A stretch of DNA of 64,000 bases from an uncultured Pseudomonadales bacterium (lineage in GTDB: Bacteria; Pseudomonadota; Gammaproteobacteria; Pseudomonadales; Cellvibrionaceae): positions 1 to 64,000 of the forward strand of contig CANLTI010000017.1 of the NCBI GenBank assembly GCA_947494095.1. Direction: 5' to 3'. Made by a program: the position numbers and the translations under genes. A model generated the notes under the pieces. It worked only from the letters and a program-made list of their open reading frames with translations, ran no database searches and was not told the origin of the DNA. The stretch's first letter is position 1, and every line of letters starts with the position of its first letter. Of this stretch, positions 51,773 through 61,995 are shown piece by piece.

Positions 51773-52900
51773 ATGTCTAAGCGTGATTATTACGAAGTGC
51801 TCGGTGTTTCTAAGGGCGTCGATGATAAAGAGCTGAAAAAAGCCTATCGACGAATTGCAATGAAATGCCATCCTGACCGGAATCCTGGTGATGCTGAAGC
51901 AGAGGAGCAATTTAAAGAAGCGAGCGAAGCTTACGAAATTCTCTCTGACTCACAAAAGCGTGCCGCTTATGATCAATATGGCCATGCCGGCTTAGAAGGC
52001 GGCGGTGGTGGCGGTGGTTATGGCGGTGGCTCAGGTAACTTTAGTGACATCTTTGGTGATGTGTTTGGCGATATTTTTGGCGGTGCAGGCGGAGGCCGAC
52101 GCGGTGGGCCTGCGCGGGGCTCTGATTTACGCTACACCCTTGAGCTTGGCTTAGAAGAAGCCGTTAAAGGCACCAGCGTTAAGATCAAAGTGCCGACGTT
52201 AGTGAGCTGTAAGCCGTGCGATGGTTCTGGCGCTAAGCCAGGTACTAAGCCAAAAACCTGTACCACCTGCGGAGGTGTTGGCCAAGTACGCATGCAGCAG
52301 GGCTTTTTTCAGGTGCAGCAAACGTGCCCAACGTGCCGTGGTAAGGGCAAAGAAATTGGCGAGCCTTGCACCAGCTGTCATGGCCAAGGCCGCACTGAAG
52401 AAACCAAAACACTCAGTGTTAAAGTGCCGCCGGGTGTTGATACCGGTGATCGTATTCGCCTTTCGGGTGAAGGCGAAGCGGGCACTGATGGCGGCCCAAC
52501 TGGCGACTTGTATGTGCAAGTGTCCGTTAAAGAGCATGAGTTCTTTCAGCGCGATGGTAAAAACCTTTATTGCGAAGTACCTATCAGCATCTTTGATGCC
52601 TGCTTGGGTGGTGAGTTAGAGGTGCCAACACTGGATGGCCGAGTTAAGCTTAAAGTACCTACTGAAACACAAACCGGTAAGCTATTTCGCTTGCGCGGCA
52701 AAGGGGTAACGCCGGTGCGCGGCGGGACAGCAGGTGACTTATTGTGTCGTGTTGTACTCGAAACGCCGATCAGCTTGTCGTCAAAGCAAAAAGAGCTGCT
52801 CAAAGAGCTCAAAGACTCGATGACAGGTGACAAGCACTCGCCCAAGCAGTCGAGCTGGTTTGCTGGTATGAAAAGTTTTTTTGGTGATATGAAGCTTTAA
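51773..52900 (+). CDS. dnaJ: Chaperone DnaJ
   Basis: A 375-aa Hsp40 of type I. The J domain (1-70) carries the HPD motif in [11 protein letters not shown] Gly/Phe region follows ([15 protein letters not shown]). Four zinc motifs CxxCxGxG follow: [24 protein letters not shown] and CTSCHGQG. The C-terminal substrate-binding domains come last. The gene is followed by a clear terminator. Confidence 0.98.
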   Translation: MSKRDYYEVLGVSKGVDDKELKKAYRRIAMKCHPDRNPGDAEAEEQFKEASEAYEILSDSQKRAAYDQYGHAGLEGGGGGGGYGGGSGNFSDIFGDVFGDIFGGAGGGRRGGPARGSDLRYTLELGLEEAVKGTSVKIKVPTLVSCKPCDGSGAKPGTKPKTCTTCGGVGQVRMQQGFFQVQQTCPTCRGKGKEIGEPCTSCHGQGRTEETKTLSVKVPPGVDTGDRIRLSGEGEAGTDGGPTGDLYVQVSVKEHEFFQRDGKNLYCEVPISIFDACLGGELEVPTLDGRVKLKVPTETQTGKLFRLRGKGVTPVRGGTAGDLLCRVVLETPISLSSKQKELLKELKDSMTGDKHSPKQSSWFAGMKSFFGDMKL

Positions 52901-52919
52901 TCGCCCGTATCTATAAAGG

Positions 52920-52953
52920 GCCCGCAGTGTTTTAATATGCTGCGGGCTTTTTT
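52920..52953 (+). terminator. Terminator of the dnaK-dnaJ region
   Basis: Stem GCCCGCAG / CTGCGGGC with a 12-base loop, followed by seven Ts. Confidence 0.92.
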
Positions 52954-53018
52954 TATGCCTCTCGTTATGTCGCAAATACACGACTATTGATAATTTTTGG
53001 GCGGCTTTAGGGTGACAC

Positions 53019-53606
53019 ATGCGGTTTGTACTTAATATCTTTTTAAAAGGTTTGGTTTTCACGTTACCGTTGGTTATTACCTTTGGTTTAATTTACTGGC
53101 TCTTTTTTAAAGCCGAAAGCCTGCTCAAAGTGCCTTTGCAGTGGGTATTACCCGAAGGCGCATATTTGCCGGGCATGGGTGTGGCGTCGGCTGTGGTGTT
53201 GGTGTTTTTGGCAGGCATATTGGCGCAGGCTTATGTGACCAAGCATGTTTTGCGTTGGTTTGGCGAATTGGTAGGCCATACACCACTCATTAAAACGGTT
53301 TACAATACAGTGCGCGATTTTATGGAGCTTGTGGCGGGTGATAAAGACCGTTCAATGCAGGGCGTTGTAGTCGTGACACTGGATAACGATTTGCGTTTAA
53401 TGGGATTTGTGACCAATGACAACCTGACCATTGCGCAACATCAAGGGTTGGTGGCGGTCTATTTACCCATGAGTTACCAAGTGGGAGGCTATACCCTGTT
53501 AGTGCCACCAGAGCGCTGTGAGTATTTGGATATCCCTGTGAAAACAGCGATGCAGCAAGTATTAACCGCACACATTTCTAAGTATTCGGCCGCATACGCT
53601 AAATAG
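53019..53606 (+). CDS. DUF502 family membrane protein
   Basis: A 195-aa protein with two membrane segments, at about 5-27 (FLKGLVFTLPLVITFGLIYWL in part) and 50-72 (VASAVVLVFLAGILAQAYV in part). The conserved HTPLIKTVYNTVRDF motif and a soluble beta-rich C-terminal half follow. The function of the family is not established. It lies between dnaJ and dapB, reading the same way. Confidence 0.88.
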   Translation: MRFVLNIFLKGLVFTLPLVITFGLIYWLFFKAESLLKVPLQWVLPEGAYLPGMGVASAVVLVFLAGILAQAYVTKHVLRWFGELVGHTPLIKTVYNTVRDFMELVAGDKDRSMQGVVVVTLDNDLRLMGFVTNDNLTIAQHQGLVAVYLPMSYQVGGYTLLVPPERCEYLDIPVKTAMQQVLTAHISKYSAAYAK

Positions 53607-53646
53607 AGTGCTCAATAAAAGAGCTGCCGCCATACTCAATGACTGA

Positions 53647-54468
<822 letters not shown>

Positions 54469-54483
54469 GCGCTAATTTTGATG

Positions 54484-54556
54484 GCGCTTAAATACTGAGA
54501 CAATAATCCATTAGCACCCTATCAGGTGATGTTTTTCAGCTAGGCTGAAGAGTTAC
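54484..54556. mobile_element. MITE family B, copy 5 (right-end fragment, about 73 bp)
   Basis: The sequence from GGCGCTTAAAT through TTAGCACCCT to CTGAAGAGTTAC matches the right ends of the copies at 37.5 and 60.3 kb. The left half is missing. It ends 40 bases before the cysE start. Confidence 0.72.
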
Positions 54557-54596
54557 ATTTTTTATGCGGTGCTCATACCGCCACAAAGGAGCTGGA

Positions 54597-55397
54597 ATGC
54601 CCTCGACAAATACCTTATGGCAAAAAGTTGCGAGTGAAGCACGTGAACATGCCATAAAAGAGCCCGCGCTTGCGAGTTTTTTACACGCAACGGTTTTAAA
54701 TCATGACACGCTGGGTGCTGCTTTAAGCTACCTGCTCGCGAATAAGTTAGGGGGTTCAGAGGTTTCTGATTTGCAGGTGCGCGATGTGGTTGAGTCGGCA
54801 TTATCTGCCGAGTCAAATATTGTCGAGTCGGCGAGCCTTGATCTACAGGCGGTCTTTGAGCGGGATTCGGCCTGCGATAATTATCTGTATCCGTTGCTTT
54901 ATTTTAAAGGTTTTCAAGCGTTGCAAAGCTATCGTATTGCGCACTGGCTGTGGAGTCAAAACCGTCATTGCTTGGCGTTGTTTTTTCAGAGCCGAGTCGC
55001 ATTGATTTTTGGTGTCGATATCCATCCTGCTGCCAAGCTGGGTAAAGGCCTAATGCTCGATCATGCAACCGGTATTGTAATTGGTGAAACGACAGTGGTT
55101 GAAGATGATGTCTCAATTATGCAAGAGGTGACGCTCGGCGGTACGGGCAAAGAAAATGGTGATCGCCACCCTAAAGTACGCCGAGGCGTGCTCATTAGCG
55201 CAGGTGCTAAAATTTTGGGGAATATCGAAATTGGCGAAAACGCCAAAGTAGGAGCCGGAAGTGTTGTACTGAAAGCGGTACAGGCGCACACAACGGTAGC
55301 GGGTGTGCCCGCTGTGGTTATTGGGCGACCTGTTAGTGCGTCGCCAGCGCTTGATATGAACCACGAAATCAGTTGCGATGAGCCCTGCAAGGGGTAA
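54597..55397 (+). CDS. cysE: Serine O-acetyltransferase
   Basis: The first committed step of cysteine synthesis. A 266-aa enzyme with an N-terminal helical domain and a C-terminal left-handed beta helix of hexapeptide repeats (GVDIHPAAKLGKGLMLDH, GNIEIGENAKVGAGSVV). The active-site residues lie in IHPAA and GGTGKENGDRHPK. ATG 54597 follows AAGGAG. An upstream in-frame ATG at 54564 lies close to the MITE fragment and lacks a ribosome site. Confidence 0.94.
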   Translation: MPSTNTLWQKVASEAREHAIKEPALASFLHATVLNHDTLGAALSYLLANKLGGSEVSDLQVRDVVESALSAESNIVESASLDLQAVFERDSACDNYLYPLLYFKGFQALQSYRIAHWLWSQNRHCLALFFQSRVALIFGVDIHPAAKLGKGLMLDHATGIVIGETTVVEDDVSIMQEVTLGGTGKENGDRHPKVRRGVLISAGAKILGNIEIGENAKVGAGSVVLKAVQAHTTVAGVPAVVIGRPVSASPALDMNHEISCDEPCKG

Positions 55398-55399
55398 TA

Positions 55400-55570
55400 G
55401 CTGCGGTGATTTAGGTCGATCGCTAAGGCTCGAGGCAACAACACTTTATCCAATAATACAAGTTTACTCTCGCAGCTGCGTTGCTCGAAGCGTTACATGC
55501 CCAGGCTGCGCCCCTTTGAGCGCTGCGCTGAGAACACAGACTCTGCGTCTAACTGAATAACCTATTATTG
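55400..55570. repeat. Palindromic repeat family A, copy 4 (diverged)
   Basis: Carries GAAGCGTTACATGCCCAGGC, GTCTAACTGAATAACC and CTATTATTGCCTCGCCCCT, as in the copies at 30.5 and 59.8 kb, between the convergent cysE and HDOD genes. The central CTCCTGC hairpins are degenerate or lost. Confidence 0.65.
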
Positions 55571-55578
55571 CCTCGCCC

Positions 55579-56571
55579 CTAAAGTTGTGTATTCACCGAA
55601 TCTAAGGTGTTCCATAGGTCTTTGGGGAGTTTAAACTGGTCCAAGATGGGGGTAATGCTCGCCCGTTTTGACTGAGGTGTGACGGCATACATTTCACAGG
55701 CAAGGTTAGCTTGGTATAAAAGCTCGCCATACGGCGTAAGCTGTGCTTGCTCGGTGAGCCCTACTTGTTGATCAAGGGCGGTGCAAATTTCTTGAGGTAA
55801 CCCCCAATCTTTTGCAATTAAGCTACTGAGGTGCGTCGATATTTTTTTGAGCGCAGGCGCAAAGGCGCTATGGCCAGGCACTTGCGCGGTTTCATTTAAT
55901 TTAAATTGTTTGCACAGCTCGCTAAAGAGCGTGATTTTACCAATATCGTGCACCAACCCCATCAAATAGGCCTTGTAGCAATCAAGTGCTCTTGTGCGCG
56001 CAATGACTTCGCAGGCAACAGCGCAATTAAGGCTGTGCAGCCAAAGCCGTTGCCCAGTCTGATTAAAGTAAGGTGATTGCCGTTGAATAATAGGCTGCAT
56101 AACAGCGGCCGATAAGACCGAACGCAAACCCTCGATACCCAGTTTGATGATGGCTCGGTCAATGTCACTGATGCTTTTACTGCGCGGGTTAAAATACACA
56201 CTATTGGCGAGTTTGAGAACGGCGGCACTCATGGCCGGGTCTTTATTGATAATTGCGACATAATCACGGGCGGAGCTTTGAGGGTCTTTTAGGCTTCTGA
56301 GTAATTTGGGAATGACCGCAGGCAGTCGGGGTACGGCATTTACGCGCTGCTCTTTTTTGCGCAGCTGACTAATGACCATGTCAATGACGAGTTTTTGCGG
56401 CACGTTGAGTGCTGTGGTTGATTCGCCCTCAAAAAGATAATGATAATAAATTTTTTTGCAAGTGGCTATTTCAAAGCCTTTAATTTCTACGGCACCCTGT
56501 AAGTGTGCGGGTGCTGTATGTGCTTGAGGTTCTTTGTGTAATATGTTTTTAATGAAGCTGCCAAGTGTCAT
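55579..56571 (-). CDS. HDOD-domain signalling protein
   Basis: A protein of about 330 aa whose main part is an HDOD domain (about 75-270), an HD-GYP-related fold without catalysis. The pattern RLPAVIPKLL...DPAMSAAVLKLANSVYF, then VHDIGKITLFSE is characteristic. Such proteins act in regulation, often with chemotaxis or cyclic-di-GMP systems. I prefer ATG 56571 (MTLGSFIKN) after AAGG. The frame is open to 56724, adding a basic 51-residue stretch. Confidence 0.82.
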   Translation of the reverse strand: MTLGSFIKNILHKEPQAHTAPAHLQGAVEIKGFEIATCKKIYYHYLFEGESTTALNVPQKLVIDMVISQLRKKEQRVNAVPRLPAVIPKLLRSLKDPQSSARDYVAIINKDPAMSAAVLKLANSVYFNPRSKSISDIDRAIIKLGIEGLRSVLSAAVMQPIIQRQSPYFNQTGQRLWLHSLNCAVACEVIARTRALDCYKAYLMGLVHDIGKITLFSELCKQFKLNETAQVPGHSAFAPALKKISTHLSSLIAKDWGLPQEICTALDQQVGLTEQAQLTPYGELLYQANLACEMYAVTPQSKRASITPILDQFKLPKDLWNTLDSVNTQL

Positions 56572-56760
56572 TGTTTTGCCTTGATAATGCGTGACTTCTT
56601 TAATTTTAGCGCGTAGGATTTTTTTGCTAGCAATATTAACGTTTAAAAAAAATGAATCATGTACGATTGTGGAATATAGCTTTCGGGTTTTATTACGCGT
56701 CAAAAAATAGTCATTTTTATGCATATATGTATTTTTAACGTCATGTGTTAAATTATTTTA

Positions 56761-57261
56761 GTGATTAATTATTCAGCCAAACTCTATTGGTTTTCATGCG
56801 ATATGTCAGGCCGACTTTCCTTTGCATCGACTCAAGATTTTAATCAAATACACCCCACTCAAATATGCAATACCGCGCAAAGCGAGCTCAATGATGACCC
56901 TTTATGGAATATTGCGTTTTTGAGTGGAGGTAATAACCCGAATAAAGGGGGTCAGTATGAAGGCGGTGATATTACCTTAGGGGCTTCTAATGAGGTTTTT
57001 GGTACTTTGTTGGCAGGCAACCATTTTGATACCGCTGGAGATACAGCGATTCACGGTTATATCTGTGCAGTGGCTACCCATGCAGGTACCGGGACTAACG
57101 ATTTAGGCGGTAAAAAATCTTTCAATGAGATGATTTACCGCCCACCTACAGGCCCAATGAGATTCCAATGGGCGATGGTAGTCAGTGTTCGAGCAGCTGC
57201 AGTGCAGGCTCTAGGCGCCGAAGTATTATGGAGTCGGTACTTGTGGTTGCCTTTGTTCTAG
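56761..57261 (+). pseudogene. Possible remnant of a secreted or pilus-related protein
   Basis: The 166-codon frame lacks a signal peptide and a Shine-Dalgarno. The middle (EGGDITLGASNEVFGTLLAG, then IHGYICAVATHAGTGTNDLGG) reads like part of a larger extracellular protein, with two cysteines. I cannot name the family. The final residues look out of frame or random. Its first bases (TAATTATTCAGCCAAACTC) resemble a MITE left end, so the frame may be a chimera created by insertion and deletion. It could also be a short real gene. Confidence 0.4.
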
Positions 57262-57349
57262 TTGCGTCATTAGCGGTAGCGCTGATATCGCAGCTGCCGG
57301 ATATCTCGCACTTACTCGATAATAGGACCTGCTAGGCCTAACGTATCGA

Positions 57350-58078
57350 CTAGAGAAAAGCTTCGCCTGCGACGCGTTTTTTGAGTTGCGGCATGTCTTG
57401 AATAATGACATGCTTTTTATCGAGGCAAATGACGCCCAGCTTATGCAGCCGGCCTAAAACACGGCTTACCGTCTCAATCGTTAAACCGAGATAATTCGCA
57501 ATATCAGAGCGTGACATGGGCAAATAAAATTCAGCGGCAGCTAACCCTCTTTGGCTGTTGCGCTGCGAAATACTGAGCAGTAAAAAGGCCATTTTTTCTT
57601 CAGCACTGTTTTTACTAAGAAGACTGATAAGTGCCTGATCTGATGCGATTTCTTTGCCCATGATTTGGAAAAAACGACGCTGTAGGCTCGGTAATTTAAG
57701 GCTCAGCTCCTCTAGGCGATGAAACGGAATATCGCATACCGAGCTGGTTTCTAAGGCGGTGGCGGTATTGGTATGAGCGCCCGTCGCAATACCGTCTATG
57801 CCGAGTATTTCCCCAGGTAAATAAAAACCTGTAATTTGCTCGACGCCGTCAGCACTGACGCACACTGTTTTAAAGGCACCAGAGCGCACAGCAAACACCG
57901 ACTTAAACTCACTACCGGCATAATAGAGTTCATCGTTTTTGTGAAGCGGGCGTCCGCGTTGAACTATTTGATCGAGTTGATTAATATCGTTGCGCAATAA
58001 GCTGATGGGTAAGCATAAATCGCTCAGGCGGCATTCACCGCAGTTTACCTGTGAACCTGTATTGCAGTGTGCTTTCAT
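57350..58078 (-). CDS. fnr: FNR/Anr-type oxygen-sensing transcription regulator
   Basis: A 242-aa CRP/FNR-family activator. The N-terminal cysteines CGECRLSDLC (C-x2-C-x5-C) and a fourth in SSVCDIPF match the 4Fe-4S ligands of FNR. The C-terminal helix-turn-helix (SRSDIANYLGLTIETVSRVLGRL) has the E-x2-SR recognition helix for TTGAT half-sites. It should switch gene expression on loss of oxygen. A degenerate MITE starts 72 bases upstream of its start. Confidence 0.95.
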   Translation of the reverse strand: MKAHCNTGSQVNCGECRLSDLCLPISLLRNDINQLDQIVQRGRPLHKNDELYYAGSEFKSVFAVRSGAFKTVCVSADGVEQITGFYLPGEILGIDGIATGAHTNTATALETSSVCDIPFHRLEELSLKLPSLQRRFFQIMGKEIASDQALISLLSKNSAEEKMAFLLLSISQRNSQRGLAAAEFYLPMSRSDIANYLGLTIETVSRVLGRLHKLGVICLDKKHVIIQDMPQLKKRVAGEAFL

Positions 58079-58149
58079 TTGAGCCTCGTTTACTTGAGCT
58101 GCGTAAAGACTGCCTGACGGGCGCCTTTGGGGTATTGTATTGTTTTAGG

Positions 58150-58313
58150 GTAACTGTTCAGAGGTACCTGTTATTAGTGCTTGCGCTAAGAGCTTACAGG
58201 GTTAGACTTTGCAGGAGCACAAAGTCGAGGAGCCAGCTGTCGAGAGCGCTTATATAGCGACCGCCCCAGTCTATGATTCATTAGCGCTGATTTCAGTGTC
58301 TCTTAATAGCTAT
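58150..58313. mobile_element. MITE family B, copy 6 (degenerate, about 164 bp)
   Basis: Starts GTAACTGTTCAGAGG. The interior CTTTGCAGGAGCACAAAG hairpin, GTCGAGGAGC and TATATAGCGACC are shared with the 25.6-kb copy. The right end is decayed (CTTAATAGCTAT). No target duplication remains. It lies in the fnr upstream region. Confidence 0.72.
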
Positions 58314-58336
58314 GATCGGCATAGTTATGATCTGAA

Positions 58337-58386
58337 CCTGTAAAGCCCTAAGACTTATCGATAGCTTATATTACAGGGCTTACAGG
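58337..58386. other. Inverted repeat upstream of the hydroxylase gene
   Basis: CCTGTAAAGCCCT pairs with AGGGCTTACAGG (one bulge) across a 25-base loop. It could be a terminator or a decayed repeat. The rest of the 58.08-58.53 kb gap shows nothing else. Confidence 0.4.
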
Positions 58387-58543
58387 GATGACAAAAGGCG
58401 TAGTTTTCATTCTTGAATATAAATGCGAGCCTGAAGCGCTGTAAGAGAGTGATGGGCTAGAAGGCCTCGATTGTGGTTTTACCGTTTTAAAGCTAATTTT
58501 TTGCGCGACTGGGCGTATAACTATATTTATTTTGGGAGTTGAT

Positions 58544-59758
58544 TTGGCTATTCAAACAGATATTGCGATTGTTGGGGGTGCAATGGCTGGCGCGGCATTA
58601 GCGCTGGCATTGGCCAAACACACACAATGGCGCATTACATTGATTACAGGCCGCGTGTTGCCACCTTCTCCGGTAGAGTCTGCGCACGGGCATATTCTGA
58701 GTAGTCGTGTTGTTGCGCTTAATGAGACATCATTGCGGTTTTTAGCGCAACTGGGTATCAATCCATTAGCGCACTTAGACAGTCATTGTAGCTATCGCCA
58801 TATGCACGTTTGGGATGGTGAAGGCACGGGTGAGGTGAATTTTAGTGCGTCAGATAATCAGGCTGAGCGATTAGGTGTCATTGCGCAAAACGGCGTACTA
58901 GTGAGCGATTTACTGCAAAAAGTGGCATTGCAATCACGTATTCAAGTGATCGCGGATAACCCGGTGGTTGATTTAAGCGATGGCGGTGATGGCGTAAAAG
59001 TGGTTGGCCTAACCTCGGGCGAGCGGGTTAAGGCAAATCTGGTGGTTGCTGCCGATGGCGCGCACTCTTTTATACGAGAAGCTGCCGATGTTCCCATGCA
59101 AAAAAAACCGTATGGCCAAAGTGCCGTGGTGGCGACCGTAGAGCTAGAGCATGCGCACAAAGCATCGGCGTATCAGTGTTTTAGCAGTGATGGGCCGCTG
59201 GCTTTTTTGCCACTGCCATCGGTAGGTGGCAAGCATTATTGTGCCATTGTATGGTCGCAAGATAATAACAAGGCACAGGCGCTTTCGCGGTTAGAGGATG
59301 ACGCATTCGCTCTTGCGCTAGAGCGCGCAATAGAGGGGCGATTAGGCCGAGTACTGGGTGTGTATCATCGTGCGATCATCCCTTTGTTTGAGCAGCATGC
59401 TGAACAATATGGTACGAGGGGAGTTGTTTTAGTGGGTGATGCCGCACATACATTACACCCTTTGGCCGGGCAAGGGGTTAATTTGGGTTTTGCCGATGTA
59501 GCCGCTTTAGTCGACGAGCTGGGTCGGGCTGAGCGTAGAGGCTTATCGGTGCAGGCACCTTGTATTGTAACGCGCTATCAGAGGCGCCGAAAGCTACATA
59601 ATGCAGCGGCCATTAAAGCGATGGCACTGTTTAAAATGTCTTTTGAGCAACGAAGCCCGTATTTAACGTTATTGCGTAATAAAGGGATGCAAATATTTAA
59701 TCAAAGTACGCAATTAAAAAAGCGCGCAATGCAGCTTGCAGCAGGTGCCGTGGAATAA
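58544..59758 (+). CDS. UbiH/UbiF/VisC-family FAD hydroxylase
   Basis: A flavoprotein monooxygenase of about 404 aa from the family that hydroxylates the ubiquinone ring. FAD motifs: VGGAMAGAALALALA near the N-terminus, ADGAHSFIREAA (DG motif) and LVGDAAHTLHPLAGQGVNLGFADVAAL (GD motif). It appears to start at TTG 58544, 5 bases after GGGAG; another TTG lies at 58532. Which ring position it modifies cannot be told from sequence alone. Confidence 0.9.
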   Translation: MAIQTDIAIVGGAMAGAALALALAKHTQWRITLITGRVLPPSPVESAHGHILSSRVVALNETSLRFLAQLGINPLAHLDSHCSYRHMHVWDGEGTGEVNFSASDNQAERLGVIAQNGVLVSDLLQKVALQSRIQVIADNPVVDLSDGGDGVKVVGLTSGERVKANLVVAADGAHSFIREAADVPMQKKPYGQSAVVATVELEHAHKASAYQCFSSDGPLAFLPLPSVGGKHYCAIVWSQDNNKAQALSRLEDDAFALALERAIEGRLGRVLGVYHRAIIPLFEQHAEQYGTRGVVLVGDAAHTLHPLAGQGVNLGFADVAALVDELGRAERRGLSVQAPCIVTRYQRRRKLHNAAAIKAMALFKMSFEQRSPYLTLLRNKGMQIFNQSTQLKKRAMQLAAGAVE

Positions 59759-59759
59759 G

Positions 59760-59890
59760 CAATGAGGAAATAATAGTTTGTCCAATAATACGTAGTTTTT
59801 ACTTTCTCTGCTCGACATTATGCTTGTGCAATACCTAATAAGGCTCTGCCCCGATGCGTTGCTCAAAGCGTTACATGCCTGGGCATGGGC
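59760..59890. repeat. Palindromic repeat family A, copy 5 (reverse orientation)
   Basis: Contains CTGCTCGACATTATGCTTGT, CAATACCTAATAAGGCTCTG and AAAGCGTTACATGCC(TG)GGCATG, the reverse of the 18.1-kb order. It begins at the hydroxylase stop codon. Confidence 0.75.
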
Positions 59891-60020
59891 CCTTCAAATA
59901 ATTATTCAGGCGCTTTGCCTTAAAATCAAACCAATGCAAAAATAAAAATCTGTTGAGGCGCGTGGATAAGGTGTGGGCGAGGGCATGTATGCAATGCCTC
60001 AACTGCAACGGCTGTAAGAA

Positions 60021-60072
60021 GCTATTAAAAAGATAGCTATTAAAAAGACAGCTATTAAAAAGCAGTTATCAA
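60021..60072. repeat. Short tandem repeat (about 16 bp x 3)
   Basis: Three near-copies of GCTATTAAAAAGAYA just left of MITE copy 7. No function is apparent. Confidence 0.65.
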
Positions 60073-60095
60073 AATAATAAAGGGATTAAATATTT

Positions 60096-60305
60096 GTAAC
60101 TATTCAGAGGGACCGTAATTGGGCGCTAATGAATCATTTTCTGGGCCGCTCAAGCCATCTGCGACTTTGTGCTCCTGCAAAGTCTACCCCCACGCATCCA
60201 TGCTGGGGCCGGTCGCTATATAAGCGCTCCCGGCGCTTAAATGCCCAAAAAATAACCCATCAGCACCCTGCCAAGAGGGATTTGTTAACTTGACTGAATA
60301 GTTAC
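60096..60305. mobile_element. MITE family B, copy 7 (210 bp) with perfect 8-bp target duplication
   Basis: Ends GTAACTATTCAG and CTGAATAGTTAC. The flanks 60088-60095 and 60306-60313 are both AAATATTT. The interior has the GACTTTGTGCTCCTGCAAAG hairpin and CACGCATCCATGCTGGGG. The remaining bases to 60557 show only a T/A-rich leader. Confidence 0.93.
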
Positions 60306-60557
60306 AAATATTTTTAGTCTAAGCGGATGTACGTGCCAAAATGCGTATTATCGAGCTATTAATTGCGGGTTTGCCCGCTTCAAGTTGTGACTTTCTGGCA
60401 GCTTGAGTAAACTGCATGTCCTATTCTTTAGCGTGTTTAACGAGTGTGCCAAATATTTTTTGGTACAAGCAATCGTAAGATAAATATCGCGCTAATGTCT
60501 CAATTTTTACAGTGAACCTTCTTGCTAAATGATGGCTTTGCTCGTCAAATCGGATGT

Positions 60558-61994
60558 TTTATGCTGTTTGCTCTATCGTTTTTACCGACGCTTAAAAATA
60601 GACTCGCGCGCACAAACTTATCGGTATTAAAGCGGTTGCTGATACGCAAAAGGTTGCCGGTACTTAAAACGTGCTCACCATATACCGCTTGCTGTATTGC
60701 TGCGGTGAGTAGTTGTTTGTATACCATGCCTGCGCACGGGGTGCTCAACGCTGAAAATGATGCGCGCACTGTGCCTACCGGCACCCCCATCTTAATTGAC
60801 GTGCTCAGTAATGATATGAGCGATGACGGTACGCTTAATATTATTCAGTTTAGCCAGCCTGCCAATGGTTCGGTGGCGCAAGCTGGTGGTGGTTTACGGT
60901 ACCAGCCCAATGAGGGTTTTGCAGGCTATGACCGGTTTACCTATCGGGTTCAAAATGCTTCGGGAGTGACTTCGGCGACTGTACTTATTACGGTCGGTAA
61001 TGTGCCAGCGCAAGCGTCAATGGCGCCACTGGCCATTGTTGCGATGGCGAGCGCAAGCGTAGCAGGCCATCGCCGGGCACTGAATCAATTTGCGCGTTTA
61101 GGGGCGAGCTTTGCGGCACTTAACCGGCACCAGGTACCGCTGGCAGGCTTGGGCGCTGGCGATAGCTTAATGCCCGCCGGCGGGCTCTTTGTGAGTGCCG
61201 ATACCGGTTCAAATCAGCAAAAAAATACAGTGCATCAGCCAGCGTATAAAGGTAGCTCGTCAGGCCTTACAGCAGGCGCCGATTTTTTAGCTGCAAGCCG
61301 TTGGTTTTTGGGGGGGGCTATAGGTTATTCGCAAGGCAGTGCAGACTTTGATACGCACAATACAACGTTACTCGAGCGCTTAGAGAATACAGAAACCTCA
61401 CTGATTGGCATGATGAGTTATCAAGGGGATGCTTTGCTGGCTCAGGCGCAAGTCGGCTTAAGTCGCCACTCTTTTGATTGGTTGGTGGGCGATGGGTTTG
61501 GCCGTAATAGTGAGGTGAGTGGCTATTGGGGGCATGCAAGCGGTGCGAGTCAATTTGTTTACGCCAGTATGGATTATGCTTTTGCTGCACGGGGGTGGCA
61601 GCTGATGCCGAGTGTGGGGATGCTTTATGAACGCTCGAGTATTGATGACTCGGCGGCGATGGGGCAAGCCTTTAATGGGGGTACGAACAATCATTGGCAG
61701 GCTATTGTGAGTGTGCACTTAAGCTATGCGGCCACTTTGACTTGGGGTGTTTTATTACCACAGTTAACAGTCGGTAATGAGCGCATTGTCTCATCGCAGG
61801 CTGCAACCCATAACGCGCCTAATTTTGAGCGTCATCAGGCAATTTATAATGATAAAAGCCAAGTAACGGTAGAGGCTGGCTTGGCGTGGATTCTGCCGCG
61901 TGGACTCTCAGGTTTTGTGACTTATCAGCGTCTTATGGCGCACGCTAACTACCAAAGTAATGGCATACAAGCGGGTTTGCGGTGGGAGTTTTAA
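60558..61994 (+). CDS. Outer-membrane beta-barrel (autotransporter-type) protein with cadherin-like domain
   Basis: About 478 aa. A long basic leader with a hydrophobic segment ends near MPAHG. A tandem-95/cadherin-like domain follows (NDARTVPTGTPILIDVLSND, then YQPNEGFAGYDRFTYRV). The C-terminal 270 residues show alternating hydrophobic strands like an autotransporter barrel and end in LRWEF, a terminal-Phe signal for outer-membrane insertion. A TTG at 60522 is a longer alternative start. There is almost no passenger, so it may be a surface-displayed scaffold. The next gene starts 2 bases after its stop codon. Confidence 0.8.
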   Translation, partial: FMLFALSFLPTLKNRLARTNLSVLKRLLIRKRLPVLKTCSPYTACCIAAVSSCLYTMPAHGVLNAENDARTVPTGTPILIDVLSNDMSDDGTLNIIQFSQPANGSVAQAGGGLRYQPNEGFAGYDRFTYRVQNASGVTSATVLITVGNVPAQASMAPLAIVAMASASVAGHRRALNQFARLGASFAALNRHQVPLAGLGAGDSLMPAGGLFVSADTGSNQQKNTVHQPAYKGSSSGLTAGADFLAASRWFLGGAIGYSQGSADFDTHNTTLLERLENTETSLIGMMSYQGDALLAQAQVGLSRHSFDWLVGDGFGRNSEVSGYWGHASGASQFVYASMDYAFAARGWQLMPSVGMLYERSSIDDSAAMGQAFNGGTNNHWQAIVSVHLSYAATLTWGVLLPQLTVGNERIVSSQAATHNAPNFERHQAIYNDKSQVTVEAGLAWILPRGLSGFVTYQRLMAHANYQSNGIQAGLRWEF

Positions 61995-61995
61995 T

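Noticed and set aside
57262-58531. FNR boxes (TTGAT-N4-ATCAA) around fnr and its neighbours
   Set aside because: No convincing palindrome was found in the intergenic parts; similar strings lie in coding sequence.
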